Source: Candidatus Effluviviaceae Genus I sp. (lineage in GTDB: Bacteria > Joyebacterota > Joyebacteria > Joyebacterales > Joyebacteraceae). From it: a DNA stretch of 34,030 bases. The position numbers and the translations under genes are program-made. The notes beneath the pieces were generated by a model. The model ran no database searches and was not told the DNA's origin. It saw only the letters and a program-made list of their open reading frames with translations. The stretch is from positions 1-34,030 of the forward strand of contig VGIX01000018.1 of the NCBI GenBank assembly GCA_016867725.1, read 5' to 3'. Shown here in pieces: positions 7,532 through 16,334 of this stretch. Numbering within the stretch: position 1 is the first letter of the stretch; every line of letters starts with the position of its first letter.

Positions 7532-9632
7532 GCACGACGCGATGGTCGTTCACGAGAGACGGCTCCGGGCGGGGATCGTGTTGGGGCTCGCCGTCTGGGT
7601 CGTCGTGCTCGCGAGGCTCTTCGTCATCCAGGTCGTCCACTCGCCGCGGCTCGCCTCGTTCGCCTCGAAGCAGCACGTCGAGCGCGTCCGGCTCGCGCCC
7701 GAGCGCGGGATCATCTACGACCGAAACCTCGTGCCCCTGTCGGACAACCTCACCGTGAGATCCGTCTGCGCTCATCCCGGGGACGTGCAGTCGCCGGCGC
7801 GGACGGCGAGGGCGCTCGCTTCCGTCCTCGGCGGGAGCGCCGAGCGCTACGCTTCGCTTCTCGCCTCGAAGAGAGCCTTCGTGTGGATCAAGCGCCAGGT
7901 CACGCCGGCCGAGGCGCGGGCGCTCGAGGAGATGCAGCTGCCCGGCATCGGCTTCCACAAGGAGAACAAGCGCGTCTATCCCTTCGGCGAGGTCGGGTGC
8001 CACGTCGTCGGGATGACCGACCTCGACGGCCAGGGGATCTGCGGCATCGAGCGGCAGCTCGACGACGATCTCTCCGGGTCGGACACGTGGGTCCTCTACT
8101 TCCTCGACAGCATGGGCCGTCGGATGGCCACGCCGGCCAGCACCAAGGCCGAACCGAGAGCGGGCGCTTCGACCGTGCTCACGATCGACATCGACCTCCA
8201 GAGCATCGCCGACGTCGAGCTCGAGCGCGCCATCCGCGAGAACAAAGCCGAGGGCGGCACCATCGTCCTCCAGGACCCGTGGACCGGCGACGTCCTCGCC
8301 ATGGCCAACTGGCCGCGGTTCGATCCGAACAGGCCGCAGGCCTCGCCCGTCGCCAACCAGAAGAACCGCGCGGTCACGGACCAGTTCGAGCCGGGTTCCG
8401 TGTTCAAACTCGTCACGGCGTGCGCGGCGCTGTCCACCGGCGTGGCGGACCTGTCGTCCGTGTACCACGCAAACCGCGGGGACAAGCACTTCGGATCGTG
8501 CCGCATCCACGACTGCCATCAGGGCGGCTACGGGTGGCTCGACTTCACCGGCGCCTTCGCGAAGTCCAGCAATGTCTGCTTCGCGCAGATCGCCGAGGAC
8601 GTAGGCCCCGTGTCGCTCTACGCGTGGTCGCGCGACTTCGGCTTCGGTTGCCCCACGGGCATCTCGCTGCCCGGCGAGGTCCGCGGCACGCTCCGCGAGC
8701 CCTCGCGCTGGAGCCGGCGCTCCGTCCACACGATCGGGATCGGCCAGGAGGTCGCCGTCACGGCCCTGCAGATGGTCAACGCGTACTCCGCCGTCGCCAA
8801 CGGCGGCTCGCTCATGGAGCCCAGGATCGTCCGCGCCGTCATCGGTGAGGACGGGCGCGTGCTGCAGGCGTCGGAGCCGGTCATCGTCCGCGAGGTTGTC
8901 GCGCCGGCCGTCGCGGCGGAGGTGCGGGAGCTCATGGTCGCGGTCACGGAGCGGGGAACGGGCAAGAAGGCGGCCGTCTCGGAGCTCACGGTGGCCGGGA
9001 AGACCGGGACCGCGCAGAAGGCGCTGCCCGACGGTCGCGGGTACTCGCGCGATGGCGCCATGTCGTCGTTCGCCGGTTTCGCGCCGGCCGACGCGCCGGA
9101 GATCGTCTGCCTCGTCGTGATCGATGAACCCGAGGGACGCGGGCTTGCCGGAGACGTGGCCGCGCCCGTGTTCGCGCGCGTCGTCGAGCGCATCGTGCGC
9201 GGCCCGGCGCGCGAGGACGTCGCGGCGGCGGACGCGAGGAGCCGCGACGCCCGGCCGCGCGTGGGCGGGCTCTACGCCGGGCCCGAGATGGAGCAGCGCA
9301 GAGCGAGGGGACTCACGACCGACGCCCCGGTCCGGCACGCAGCCGCCTACGCGAGCTACCTCACGGCCCCGAACCGCGGGGCGCTCGATGCTCTTGCCGG
9401 CGACGCCGCGCAGGGCCTGCGCGAGGCGCTGGTCGTGGCGCCCGCCGAGCCCGCGGCCGCGCTCGAGGTGCCCGACCTGCGCGGCATGAGCATCAGGCTG
9501 GCGCGCAGGACTGCGGCCCAGTCCGGTCTCGTGCTCGCGTTCGAGGGAAGCGGAGTCGTTCACCGCCAGTCGCCCGTCCCGGGGAGCCACGCGCGGCCCG
9601 GCGACAGGGTCGTCGTCACGTGCTCGCTGTGA
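7512..9632 (+). CDS. ftsI: Class B penicillin-binding protein FtsI (PBP3) with C-terminal PASTA domain
   Basis: This is the septal peptidoglycan D,D-transpeptidase, 706 residues, anchored by one N-terminal membrane span (about 20-40). The dimerisation region contains APERGIIYDRN. The transpeptidase motifs are present: S296-V-F-K299 (acyl-enzyme serine), S352-S-N354 and K497-T-G. After the catalytic domain there is an Arg/Ala-rich linker (about 570-650) and a single PASTA domain at about 652-706, opening with VPDLRGMS. PASTA domains bind peptidoglycan or lipid II fragments. They are typical of SpoVD/PBP2x-type enzymes and absent from E. coli FtsI. The GTG at 7512 is preferred because GAGGAGGGG lies a few bases upstream. 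It overlaps ftsL by 20 bases. Confidence 0.95.
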   Translation: MVPTTGRHDAMVVHERRLRAGIVLGLAVWVVVLARLFVIQVVHSPRLASFASKQHVERVRLAPERGIIYDRNLVPLSDNLTVRSVCAHPGDVQSPARTARALASVLGGSAERYASLLASKRAFVWIKRQVTPAEARALEEMQLPGIGFHKENKRVYPFGEVGCHVVGMTDLDGQGICGIERQLDDDLSGSDTWVLYFLDSMGRRMATPASTKAEPRAGASTVLTIDIDLQSIADVELERAIRENKAEGGTIVLQDPWTGDVLAMANWPRFDPNRPQASPVANQKNRAVTDQFEPGSVFKLVTACAALSTGVADLSSVYHANRGDKHFGSCRIHDCHQGGYGWLDFTGAFAKSSNVCFAQIAEDVGPVSLYAWSRDFGFGCPTGISLPGEVRGTLREPSRWSRRSVHTIGIGQEVAVTALQMVNAYSAVANGGSLMEPRIVRAVIGEDGRVLQASEPVIVREVVAPAVAAEVRELMVAVTERGTGKKAAVSELTVAGKTGTAQKALPDGRGYSRDGAMSSFAGFAPADAPEIVCLVVIDEPEGRGLAGDVAAPVFARVVERIVRGPAREDVAAADARSRDARPRVGGLYAGPEMEQRRARGLTTDAPVRHAAAYASYLTAPNRGALDALAGDAAQGLREALVVAPAEPAAALEVPDLRGMSIRLARRTAAQSGLVLAFEGSGVVHRQSPVPGSHARPGDRVVVTCSL

Positions 9633-9648
9633 TGCCGTGGAGGATCTG

Positions 9649-11190
9649 GTGCGCCCGCCCGACGCCAACCACCGGATGAACGGAGACGCGCCCGCCGTGC
9701 CGCTCGGCGACCTCCTGCGGAGATCGTCCGTCGGGGGCGGCGCGAGGGCGCCCGAGGCGATCGTGCGCTCCGTCGAGTACGACTCGCGGCGCGTCGGGGA
9801 GGGGTGCCTCTTCGTGGCGATCACCGGCTTCGTGACGGACGGCCACAGGTTCGTGGAGGAGGCGGCGCGTCGGGGCGCCGTCGCGGCGCTCGTCGAGAAG
9901 AAGGTCGGGGCCTCGATCCCCGAGATCGTCGTCCCGGACACCCGCGCCGCCCTCGGGCTCGTTGCGCACGAGTTCTACGGCCGGCCGTCCGAACGGCTCA
10001 AGGTGCACACCATCACGGGAACGAACGGCAAGACGACCGCCTCGTGCCTCGTCGACTCGATCCTGCGGGCCGACGGGGCGCGCACGGGTGTCATCGGGAC
10101 GCTGGGCTACCGCGTGGACGATCGGCGCTACCCCGGCGACCGCACGAGCCCGGAGTCGCTCGACCTGGCGAAGCTCATGGCCTCCATGGTGGACGTGGAG
10201 GTTGCGGCCGTCACCATGGAGGTGTCCTCGCACGCGCTTGCGCTCAAGCGCGCCGAGGGCATGAAGATCGACACGGCCACCTTCACGAACCTCTCGCGCG
10301 ACCATCTCGACTTTCACGGCAGCCTCGAGAAGTACGCGGCGGCCAAGAGGCTGCTCTTCGAGGCCCTGGCCGGAGCCGCGTGGAAGCCCGGCTCCACCGC
10401 GATCGTGAACGCCGATGACCCGTGCGGACGGGACATCGTCGCGTCGCTGCGGTCGTCCCCGCGCGTGCGCACGCTCACCTTCGGGATGTCCCAGGGCGAC
10501 ATCCACGCGTCGTCGGTGAGGAGCACGGCGGCCGGCACCGAGGCCCTGTTCGTGACCCCGGCCGGCGCGATCGAGGTTCGCCTCAGGCTCATCTCGGCGT
10601 TCAACGTCATGAACGCGCTCGCGGCGACCGGCGTGGCGGTCTCGCAGAACATCGGGTCCGATGCCATCGCGGCCGGCCTCGAGGCCGTCGACCGCGTCGA
10701 GGGCCGGCTTCAGCTCGTTGACGGCGGGCAGGACTTCACGGTCGTCGTCGACTACGCCCACACGCCCGACGCCCTCGAGAAGGTGATCGGCGCGCTGCGT
10801 GAGCTCTCGCCGCGGCGCCTCCTCGTCGTCTTCGGATGCGGGGGCGACCGCGACCGCGGCAAGCGCCCGCTCATGGGCGCGATCGCGGCCGGCGCCGCCG
10901 ACCTCGCGATCGTCACGTCCGACAACCCGCGCACCGAGAGCCCCGGCGCGATCATCGAAGACATCCTCGCCGGCACGAAGGGCGAGGACGCGCGCGCCGA
11001 GATCGAGGTCATCGAGAACAGGCGCGACGCGATCCGGCGGGCGGTCGCCGCGGCGTCGGCCGGGGACATCGTCCTCGTGGCCGGCAAGGGGCACGAGGAC
11101 TACCAGATCGTCGGCACCGAGAAGCTCCGCTTCGACGACCGGGAGGAGGTGCTGGCCGCCGTGGCGGACCTGCGGTCGGGCCGGCTGTAG
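9649..11190 (+). CDS. murE: UDP-MurNAc-L-Ala-D-Glu:meso-diaminopimelate ligase MurE
   Basis: MurE adds the third stem-peptide residue in the cytoplasm, using ATP. The GTG at 9649 has GGAGG five bases upstream and gives 513 residues. A GTG at 9637 and an ATG at 9676 are in-frame alternatives. Domain 1 holds SVEYDSRRV near the start. The ATP loop is G124-T-N-G-K128-T-T, and TMEVSSHAL and NLSRDHLDFH follow. The C-terminal domain has D425-N-P-R428, the signature for meso-diaminopimelate rather than lysine. This indicates Gram-negative-type direct-crosslink peptidoglycan. The stop codon abuts the murF ATG. Confidence 0.97.
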   Translation: MRPPDANHRMNGDAPAVPLGDLLRRSSVGGGARAPEAIVRSVEYDSRRVGEGCLFVAITGFVTDGHRFVEEAARRGAVAALVEKKVGASIPEIVVPDTRAALGLVAHEFYGRPSERLKVHTITGTNGKTTASCLVDSILRADGARTGVIGTLGYRVDDRRYPGDRTSPESLDLAKLMASMVDVEVAAVTMEVSSHALALKRAEGMKIDTATFTNLSRDHLDFHGSLEKYAAAKRLLFEALAGAAWKPGSTAIVNADDPCGRDIVASLRSSPRVRTLTFGMSQGDIHASSVRSTAAGTEALFVTPAGAIEVRLRLISAFNVMNALAATGVAVSQNIGSDAIAAGLEAVDRVEGRLQLVDGGQDFTVVVDYAHTPDALEKVIGALRELSPRRLLVVFGCGGDRDRGKRPLMGAIAAGAADLAIVTSDNPRTESPGAIIEDILAGTKGEDARAEIEVIENRRDAIRRAVAAASAGDIVLVAGKGHEDYQIVGTEKLRFDDREEVLAAVADLRSGRL

Positions 11191-12570
11191 ATGGAGAGCG
11201 TTCGCCTTGTCGACGTCGCGCAAGCGCTGGGCGTGCCCGCAGGGGAGGCGGGCGATGTCATGGTGACCGGAGTCTCCACCGACTCGAGGGCCGTCGGCGC
11301 GGGCGAGGTGTTCTTCGCCGTCCGCGGGGAGCGGTTCGACGGCCACGCCTTCGTCGGCGACGCGTTCGCGCGCGGCGCTGTCGCGGCCGTCGTTTCCGAG
11401 ACCGCGGCGACAAAGAGCATCTCCGGTCGGACCCTTGTCGTCCGCGACACCGTCTCGGCGCTCGGCGACCTCGCGGCGTGGTACCGGCGGCGCTTCGCGC
11501 TCGACGTCGTCGGCGTCACGGGGACGAACGGCAAGACGACGACGAAGGACATGTGCGCGGCCGTGCTCGCGACGACGCGCCGCACGCTCAGGACCGAGGG
11601 CAACCTCAACAGCCAGATCGGCGTGCCGCTCACGCTCCTCGGGCTCGAGCGCGCCCACGAGGCCGCCGTCGTCGAGATGGGCATGGACCGGCCGGGGCAG
11701 ATCGCGCGGCTCGCGGCCATCGCCGGGCCGCGGGTGGGCGTCATCACGAACGTCTCCGAGGCACACCTCGAGACCGCGGGGAGCGTCGAGGAGATCGCCC
11801 GCGGCAAGGCCGAGATGCTCGACGCGCTTCCGGGCGACGGCACGGCCGTGCTCAACGGCGACGACACGCGCGTGATGTCGCAGGCGGGCCGAGCCCGGTG
11901 CAGGGTCATCACGTTCGGTCTCGGCGAGAAGGCCGACGTGCGCGCCACGGACGTGGCCGAGTCGGACCGCGGCGTGCGCTTCCGCCTGCGGGGCGGCCCG
12001 ACGGTGACGGTACCCGTTCCGGGCCGGCACAACGCGCTGAACGCGCTCGCGGCGATCGCGGTGGGCGAGGCGCTCGGCGTCCCGGCCGATCGCGCCGCGG
12101 AGGCGCTCTCGCGCTTCCGGCCGACCCCCAGGCGCATGTCGGTCTCGCGCGTCGGGCGGTGGACGGTGATCGACGACTCCTACAACTGCAATCCTGAGTC
12201 CCTGAGGGCCGCGCTCGAGACGCTGGTGGCGGTGGCCGCCGGCCGTCCCACCGCGGCGGTCCTCGGCGACATGCTCGAGCTCGGGCCGCGAAGCGCCGCC
12301 GCGCACGAGGACGCGGGGCGGCTCGTGGCCGGACTCGGCATCGGTGTGCTGTATGCGGTCGGGCGGGAGATGCAGGCGGCGAGGGCGGGGGCCATCGCCG
12401 CAGGCATGTCGCCCGACCGGGCGAGGCACTTCACTGACAGGCGGGCGCTCGTGGACGCGCTTCGGGAGGGCGCCGAGGGCGGGTCGCTTGTCGTGCTCGT
12501 GAAGGGGTCGCGCGGAATGCGCATGGAGGAAGTGGTTGAGTTGCTGACGACGGAGACGAAGGTCTCCTGA
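11191..12570 (+). CDS. murF: UDP-MurNAc-tripeptide:D-alanyl-D-alanine ligase MurF
   Basis: MurF joins D-Ala-D-Ala to the UDP-MurNAc tripeptide, the last cytoplasmic soluble step. It is 459 residues, the family length. VSTDSRAV lies in the N-terminal domain, the ATP loop GTNGKTTTK has its lysine at about 115, and GNLNSQIGVPLTL, NVSEAHLE and the C-terminal VIDDSYNCNPESLRAAL are all characteristic. The start ATG directly follows the murE TAG with no spacer, so translation is probably coupled. No ddl gene for making D-Ala-D-Ala is present in this cluster. Confidence 0.97.
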   Translation: MESVRLVDVAQALGVPAGEAGDVMVTGVSTDSRAVGAGEVFFAVRGERFDGHAFVGDAFARGAVAAVVSETAATKSISGRTLVVRDTVSALGDLAAWYRRRFALDVVGVTGTNGKTTTKDMCAAVLATTRRTLRTEGNLNSQIGVPLTLLGLERAHEAAVVEMGMDRPGQIARLAAIAGPRVGVITNVSEAHLETAGSVEEIARGKAEMLDALPGDGTAVLNGDDTRVMSQAGRARCRVITFGLGEKADVRATDVAESDRGVRFRLRGGPTVTVPVPGRHNALNALAAIAVGEALGVPADRAAEALSRFRPTPRRMSVSRVGRWTVIDDSYNCNPESLRAALETLVAVAAGRPTAAVLGDMLELGPRSAAAHEDAGRLVAGLGIGVLYAVGREMQAARAGAIAAGMSPDRARHFTDRRALVDALREGAEGGSLVVLVKGSRGMRMEEVVELLTTETKVS

Positions 12571-12610
12571 CTCGGCGGGGTCCAGGCTCCCCATCGACAG
12601 AAGGGCCGTC

Positions 12611-13693
12611 ATGTTCTATCACCTGCTGTATCCCCTCAGTGGCACCTTTTCCGCCCTCAATGTGTTCCGCTACATCACCTTCCGTTCGGCGTACGCGGCG
12701 ATCACGGCCCTGCTCATAAGCTTCCTCCTCGGCCCCCTCTTCCTGAAGATGCTCCGGCGGCGCCAGCTCACGGCGGGCGTCCGCGAGTTCCTGCCGGAGT
12801 CGCACGTCACGAAGGCCGACACGCCCACGATGGGCGGTCTTCTGATCCTCGTCGCCACGCTCGTGCCGACGCTCCTGTGGGCCCGGCTCGACAACGAGTT
12901 CGTGTGGATCGTGATGCTCGCCACGGCGTGGCTCGGTCTCGTGGGGTTCGCGGACGACTACCTCAAGGTGGTCAAGCGCCGCCCCAAGGGCCTCATCGCC
13001 CGGTACAAGATCGCGGGCCAGCTCGGCCTCGGTCTTCTGGTCGGCACGCTGATCTACGTCCGGAACACGGTCGCGAGCCCCTCGGACGTCGAGGTGCCGT
13101 TCCTGAAGGACTGGGTCATCTCGCTCGGCCCCGCCTACATCGTGTTCGTGATGCTCGTCATCACGGGAAGCTCGAACGCGGTGAACCTCACGGACGGGCT
13201 GGACGGCCTGGCGATCGGCCTTGCGGTGTTCTGCGCGCTCGCGTTCGCGGCCATGAGCTACATCACGGGGAACGTCAAGTTCAGCGACTACCTGAACGTC
13301 CCCTACATTGCCGGCACCGGAGAGCTCGCGGTCTACTGTGCCTCGCTCATGGGCGCCGGGATGGGGTTCCTGTGGTACAACGCCCATCCCGCGGAGATCT
13401 TCATGGGCGACACCGGGGCGCTCGCCGTCGGCGGCGCGCTCGGGACGCTCGCCGTCCTCATCAAGAAGGAGATCTGGCTCGTCATCGTCGGCGGGCTGTT
13501 CGTCATCGTGGCGCTCTCCGTCATCATCCAGATCCTCTCGGTGAAGCTCACGGGGCGGCGCGTCTTCCTCATGGCGCCTCTCCATCATCACTTCCAGAAG
13601 CGCGGGTGGCACGAGAGCAAGGTGGTCGTGAGGTTCTGGATCGTCGGAGCGCTGTTCGTCGTGCTGGCTCTCTCGACACTCAAACTCCAGTAG
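12611..13693 (+). CDS. mraY: Phospho-N-acetylmuramoyl-pentapeptide transferase MraY
   Basis: This integral membrane enzyme moves phospho-MurNAc-pentapeptide onto undecaprenyl phosphate to make lipid I. It is 360 residues with about ten hydrophobic spans. Family motifs are intact: D115-D116-Y-L-K, N192-L-T-D195-G-L-D198-G, MGDTG with Asp267, and the H325-H-H327 loop followed by GW. The ATG at 12611 has GAAGGG five bases upstream. It lies 40 bases after murF. Confidence 0.98.
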   Translation: MFYHLLYPLSGTFSALNVFRYITFRSAYAAITALLISFLLGPLFLKMLRRRQLTAGVREFLPESHVTKADTPTMGGLLILVATLVPTLLWARLDNEFVWIVMLATAWLGLVGFADDYLKVVKRRPKGLIARYKIAGQLGLGLLVGTLIYVRNTVASPSDVEVPFLKDWVISLGPAYIVFVMLVITGSSNAVNLTDGLDGLAIGLAVFCALAFAAMSYITGNVKFSDYLNVPYIAGTGELAVYCASLMGAGMGFLWYNAHPAEIFMGDTGALAVGGALGTLAVLIKKEIWLVIVGGLFVIVALSVIIQILSVKLTGRRVFLMAPLHHHFQKRGWHESKVVVRFWIVGALFVVLALSTLKLQ

Positions 13694-13767
13694 GGAGAGC
13701 GGTGTGAAGACGGGGTGGATCGGTGGAAGCGGGCAGAGGACATCGGCGAGGGGAGGGGCATCCGCCC

Positions 13768-15165
13768 ATGCGGACGCCGCTCGATCTGAGGTCGCGCACG
13801 GTGCTCGTGGTGGGGCTGGCGAGGAGCGGCCGCGCGGCCGTCGAGCTCCTCTTGGCTTGTGGAAGCTCCGTCGTCGCGACGGATCTCCGGGCGACGGAGG
13901 AGCTGCGGGCGCTCGCCCGGAGCTGGGCCGGGCGCGGCGCGCGCGTCGTGCTCGGTGAGAACCCGACGGGGCTCGTCCGCGGCGCGGACCTCATGGTCCT
14001 GAGCCCGGGCGTGCCGCAGGACGCGCCGGTCGTCGCGGAGGCAAGGGCGCTGGGCGTGCGGGTGATCGGGGAGATCGAGCTCGCCTACGCGTTCTCGAAA
14101 GGAAGCTGGGTCGCCGTGACGGGGACGAACGGGAAGACGACCACCACCGCGCTCACGGGCGAGCTCGTGAAGACCACGGGCCGGCCCGTCCTCGTCGGCG
14201 GCAACATCGGCATCGCGCTCGCCGACCAGGTGATGAGCGTTCCCGAGGAGGGGTACATCGTCGCCGAGGTCTCGAGCTTCCAGCTCGACACGATCGAGGC
14301 GTTCCGTCCGCGCGTCGGCGTGCTTCTCAACGTCACGGAGGACCACCTCGACCGCTACCCGTCGATGGACGCGTACGCGGCGTCGAAGCGGCGGATCTTC
14401 ATGAACCAGGAAGCGACGGACACCGCCGTGCTCAACGTGGACGACCCCGCCGTGGCGGCTGCGGCTGACACGCTGCGGTCGAGGGTCGTCCCCGTGAGCG
14501 CGCTTCGCGAGGCGAAGGGCGGCGTGTTCGTGAGGGAGGGGATCATCGTGTCGCAGGCGGCCGGGAAGGACGAGCCCGTGCTCCCGGCGCGGGAGCTCGG
14601 CATCCCCGGGCCGCACAACCTCGCGAACGCGCTCGCGGCGACGGCGGCCGCGATGGCCGTGGGCGTCTCCGCGGCCGACGCGGCGCGCGTGCTTCGGTGC
14701 TTCGCGCCGCTTCCGCACCGGCTGGAACGGGTCGCCGAGATCGACGGCGTCGCGTACGTCAACGACTCGAAGGCGACCAACGTGGACGCCGTGAGCTTCG
14801 CGCTGCGCAGCTACGAGCGGCCGATCGTCCTCATCGCGGGCGGGAGGGACAAGGGCGCGGACTTCGGCGTGCTCTCGACGCTCGTCGCGGCGCGCGTCAA
14901 GCGCGTCGTCACGATCGGCGAGGCCGCGGCGAAGCTCGAGGCGGCGCTCGCCGGCTCGGCGCCCGTCGAGCGCGCCGGGTCGCTCCGCGAGGCCGTGCGC
15001 GCCGCCGCGGCGGCCGCGTCCGCCGGTGACGTCGTGCTGCTCTCGCCGGCGTGCGCGAGCTTCGACATGTTCGCCGACTACGAGGACCGGGGCCGGCAGT
15101 TCAAGGCCGAGGTGCTTCGCCTCGCCGCGGAACGCGGGGGCGGGCCCGGGGGAGGGCGCGGGTGA
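13768..15165 (+). CDS. murD: UDP-MurNAc-L-alanine:D-glutamate ligase MurD
   Basis: MurD adds D-glutamate to UDP-MurNAc-L-Ala. The ATG at 13768 is preferred: it follows a GAGGGGAGGGG ribosome site and opens straight into the N-terminal Rossmann strand (TVLVVGLARSGRAA). An in-frame GTG at 13723 would add an unconserved Gly/Arg-rich leader. It is 465 residues. The ATP loop is GTNGKTTTT with K123, and GGNIGIAL, EVSSFQLD, NVTEDHLDRY and the C-terminal YVNDSKATNVDA and LLSPACASFDMF are diagnostic. The stop overlaps the ftsW GTG as GTGA. Confidence 0.96.
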   Translation: MRTPLDLRSRTVLVVGLARSGRAAVELLLACGSSVVATDLRATEELRALARSWAGRGARVVLGENPTGLVRGADLMVLSPGVPQDAPVVAEARALGVRVIGEIELAYAFSKGSWVAVTGTNGKTTTTALTGELVKTTGRPVLVGGNIGIALADQVMSVPEEGYIVAEVSSFQLDTIEAFRPRVGVLLNVTEDHLDRYPSMDAYAASKRRIFMNQEATDTAVLNVDDPAVAAAADTLRSRVVPVSALREAKGGVFVREGIIVSQAAGKDEPVLPARELGIPGPHNLANALAATAAAMAVGVSAADAARVLRCFAPLPHRLERVAEIDGVAYVNDSKATNVDAVSFALRSYERPIVLIAGGRDKGADFGVLSTLVAARVKRVVTIGEAAAKLEAALAGSAPVERAGSLREAVRAAAAAASAGDVVLLSPACASFDMFADYEDRGRQFKAEVLRLAAERGGGPGGGRG

Positions 15166-16334
15166 AGGGCGCCGTGCGCTGCGACAGGTGGCTCATCTGG
15201 ATCACCGCCGTGCTCGTGCTCGTCGGGATGCTCACGGTGTACACGGCGAGCGCGCACATCGCGGAGCGGAGCTTCGGCGGGACGAACGTGTTCCTCCGCC
15301 GGAACGTCCTCCGCGCGGCGCTCGGCGTGATCGCGATGCTGGCCGCGTACCACGTGGACTACCGCGCCTACCGGAAGCACGCCCGCAAGGGCATCTTCTT
15401 CGCGATCGGGCTGCTCGCGCTCACGCTCGTGTTCGCCGATCCGGTCCGCGGCATGCGCGGGTTCTGGCTCATGTTCCAGCCGAGCGAGCTCGCCAAGCTC
15501 GCGCTCGTCGTGTACCTCGCGGACGTGCTCGCGCGCCGGCAGGACTCACTGGACGACTTCTTCAGGGGCGTCGTCCCGTGGCTGGCCGTCGCGCTCGCCG
15601 TCGTGGGTCTCGTCGCGGTTCAGCCGGACTACGGAAGCGCGCTCGGGCTCGTCGCCCTCATCTCCGTCATGCTCTTCCTCGGGGGCGTCCGCCTGCGCCA
15701 TCTCCTTGCGCTCGTCGGCGCATCCGTGATCGGCGTCGGGTTCCTCGTCCGTCACATCGGCTACATCTCCTCGCGCGTCGCCGTGTGGAAGCCGACGTTC
15801 GACCTCTCGCTCGAGGGGCTCGACCTCAGGGGCGCGGCGTACCAGATCTTCCAGTCGCTCGTGGCGCTGGGATCGGGCAGCGTCGTCGGGCTCGGCGTGG
15901 GGGCGAGCCGTCAGCGCGCCTTCATTCCGGACTCGCACACGGACTTCGCGTTCTCGATCTGGGGCGAGGAGCTGGGGCTCGTCGGCACGGCGGGGCTCGT
16001 CGTCGTGTTCGTCCTGCTCATGGTGCGCGGGCTGCGCGTGGCGAAGCGCGCGCCGGACCTCTACGGGACGCTCCTCGCGGGCGGGCTCACCGCCATGGTG
16101 ACGGTGTACGCCGCCATCAACATCGCCGTCGTGACCGCGCTCATCCCGACCACGGGGCTTCCGCTCCCGTTCGTGAGCTACGGCGGGTCGTCGCTCATCG
16201 TGAACATGGCGGCCGTCGGCATCCTCCTCAACATGTCCAAGCGGCCGCTCCTGGACAGCGGCGGGCGGCCCGTCCTCGTCGGCGCCGAGCGGCGCCGGTC
16301 GGACGCGGAGGGGGCGCGAAGGGAGCGCCCGTGA
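15162..16334 (+). CDS. ftsW: Septal peptidoglycan polymerase FtsW (SEDS family)
   Basis: This is the SEDS-family glycosyltransferase that polymerises lipid II at the septum together with FtsI. The GTG at 15162 gives 390 residues with about ten membrane spans. It begins with a short cytoplasmic tail followed by WLIWITAVLVLVGML. FtsW hallmarks include FQPSELAKLAL, GVGASRQRAFIPDSHTDF with the conserved Asp261 expected to be catalytic, and IPTTGLPLPFVSYGGSS near the C-terminus. An open frame continues upstream of the GTG inside murD, but the N-terminal topology and GTGA coupling support 15162. Confidence 0.96.
   Translation: MKGAVRCDRWLIWITAVLVLVGMLTVYTASAHIAERSFGGTNVFLRRNVLRAALGVIAMLAAYHVDYRAYRKHARKGIFFAIGLLALTLVFADPVRGMRGFWLMFQPSELAKLALVVYLADVLARRQDSLDDFFRGVVPWLAVALAVVGLVAVQPDYGSALGLVALISVMLFLGGVRLRHLLALVGASVIGVGFLVRHIGYISSRVAVWKPTFDLSLEGLDLRGAAYQIFQSLVALGSGSVVGLGVGASRQRAFIPDSHTDFAFSIWGEELGLVGTAGLVVVFVLLMVRGLRVAKRAPDLYGTLLAGGLTAMVTVYAAINIAVVTALIPTTGLPLPFVSYGGSSLIVNMAAVGILLNMSKRPLLDSGGRPVLVGAERRRSDAEGARRERP

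Noticed and set aside
7350-9941. A minus-strand open frame of about 860 codons opposite ftsI
   Set aside because: Same reasoning: no family motif, opposite a complete FtsI.
9616-12612. A minus-strand open frame of about 1000 codons opposite murE and murF
   Set aside because: It is antisense to two clear ligases, with a biased Arg/His/Asp/Val composition and no motif. It is a GC-bias shadow.
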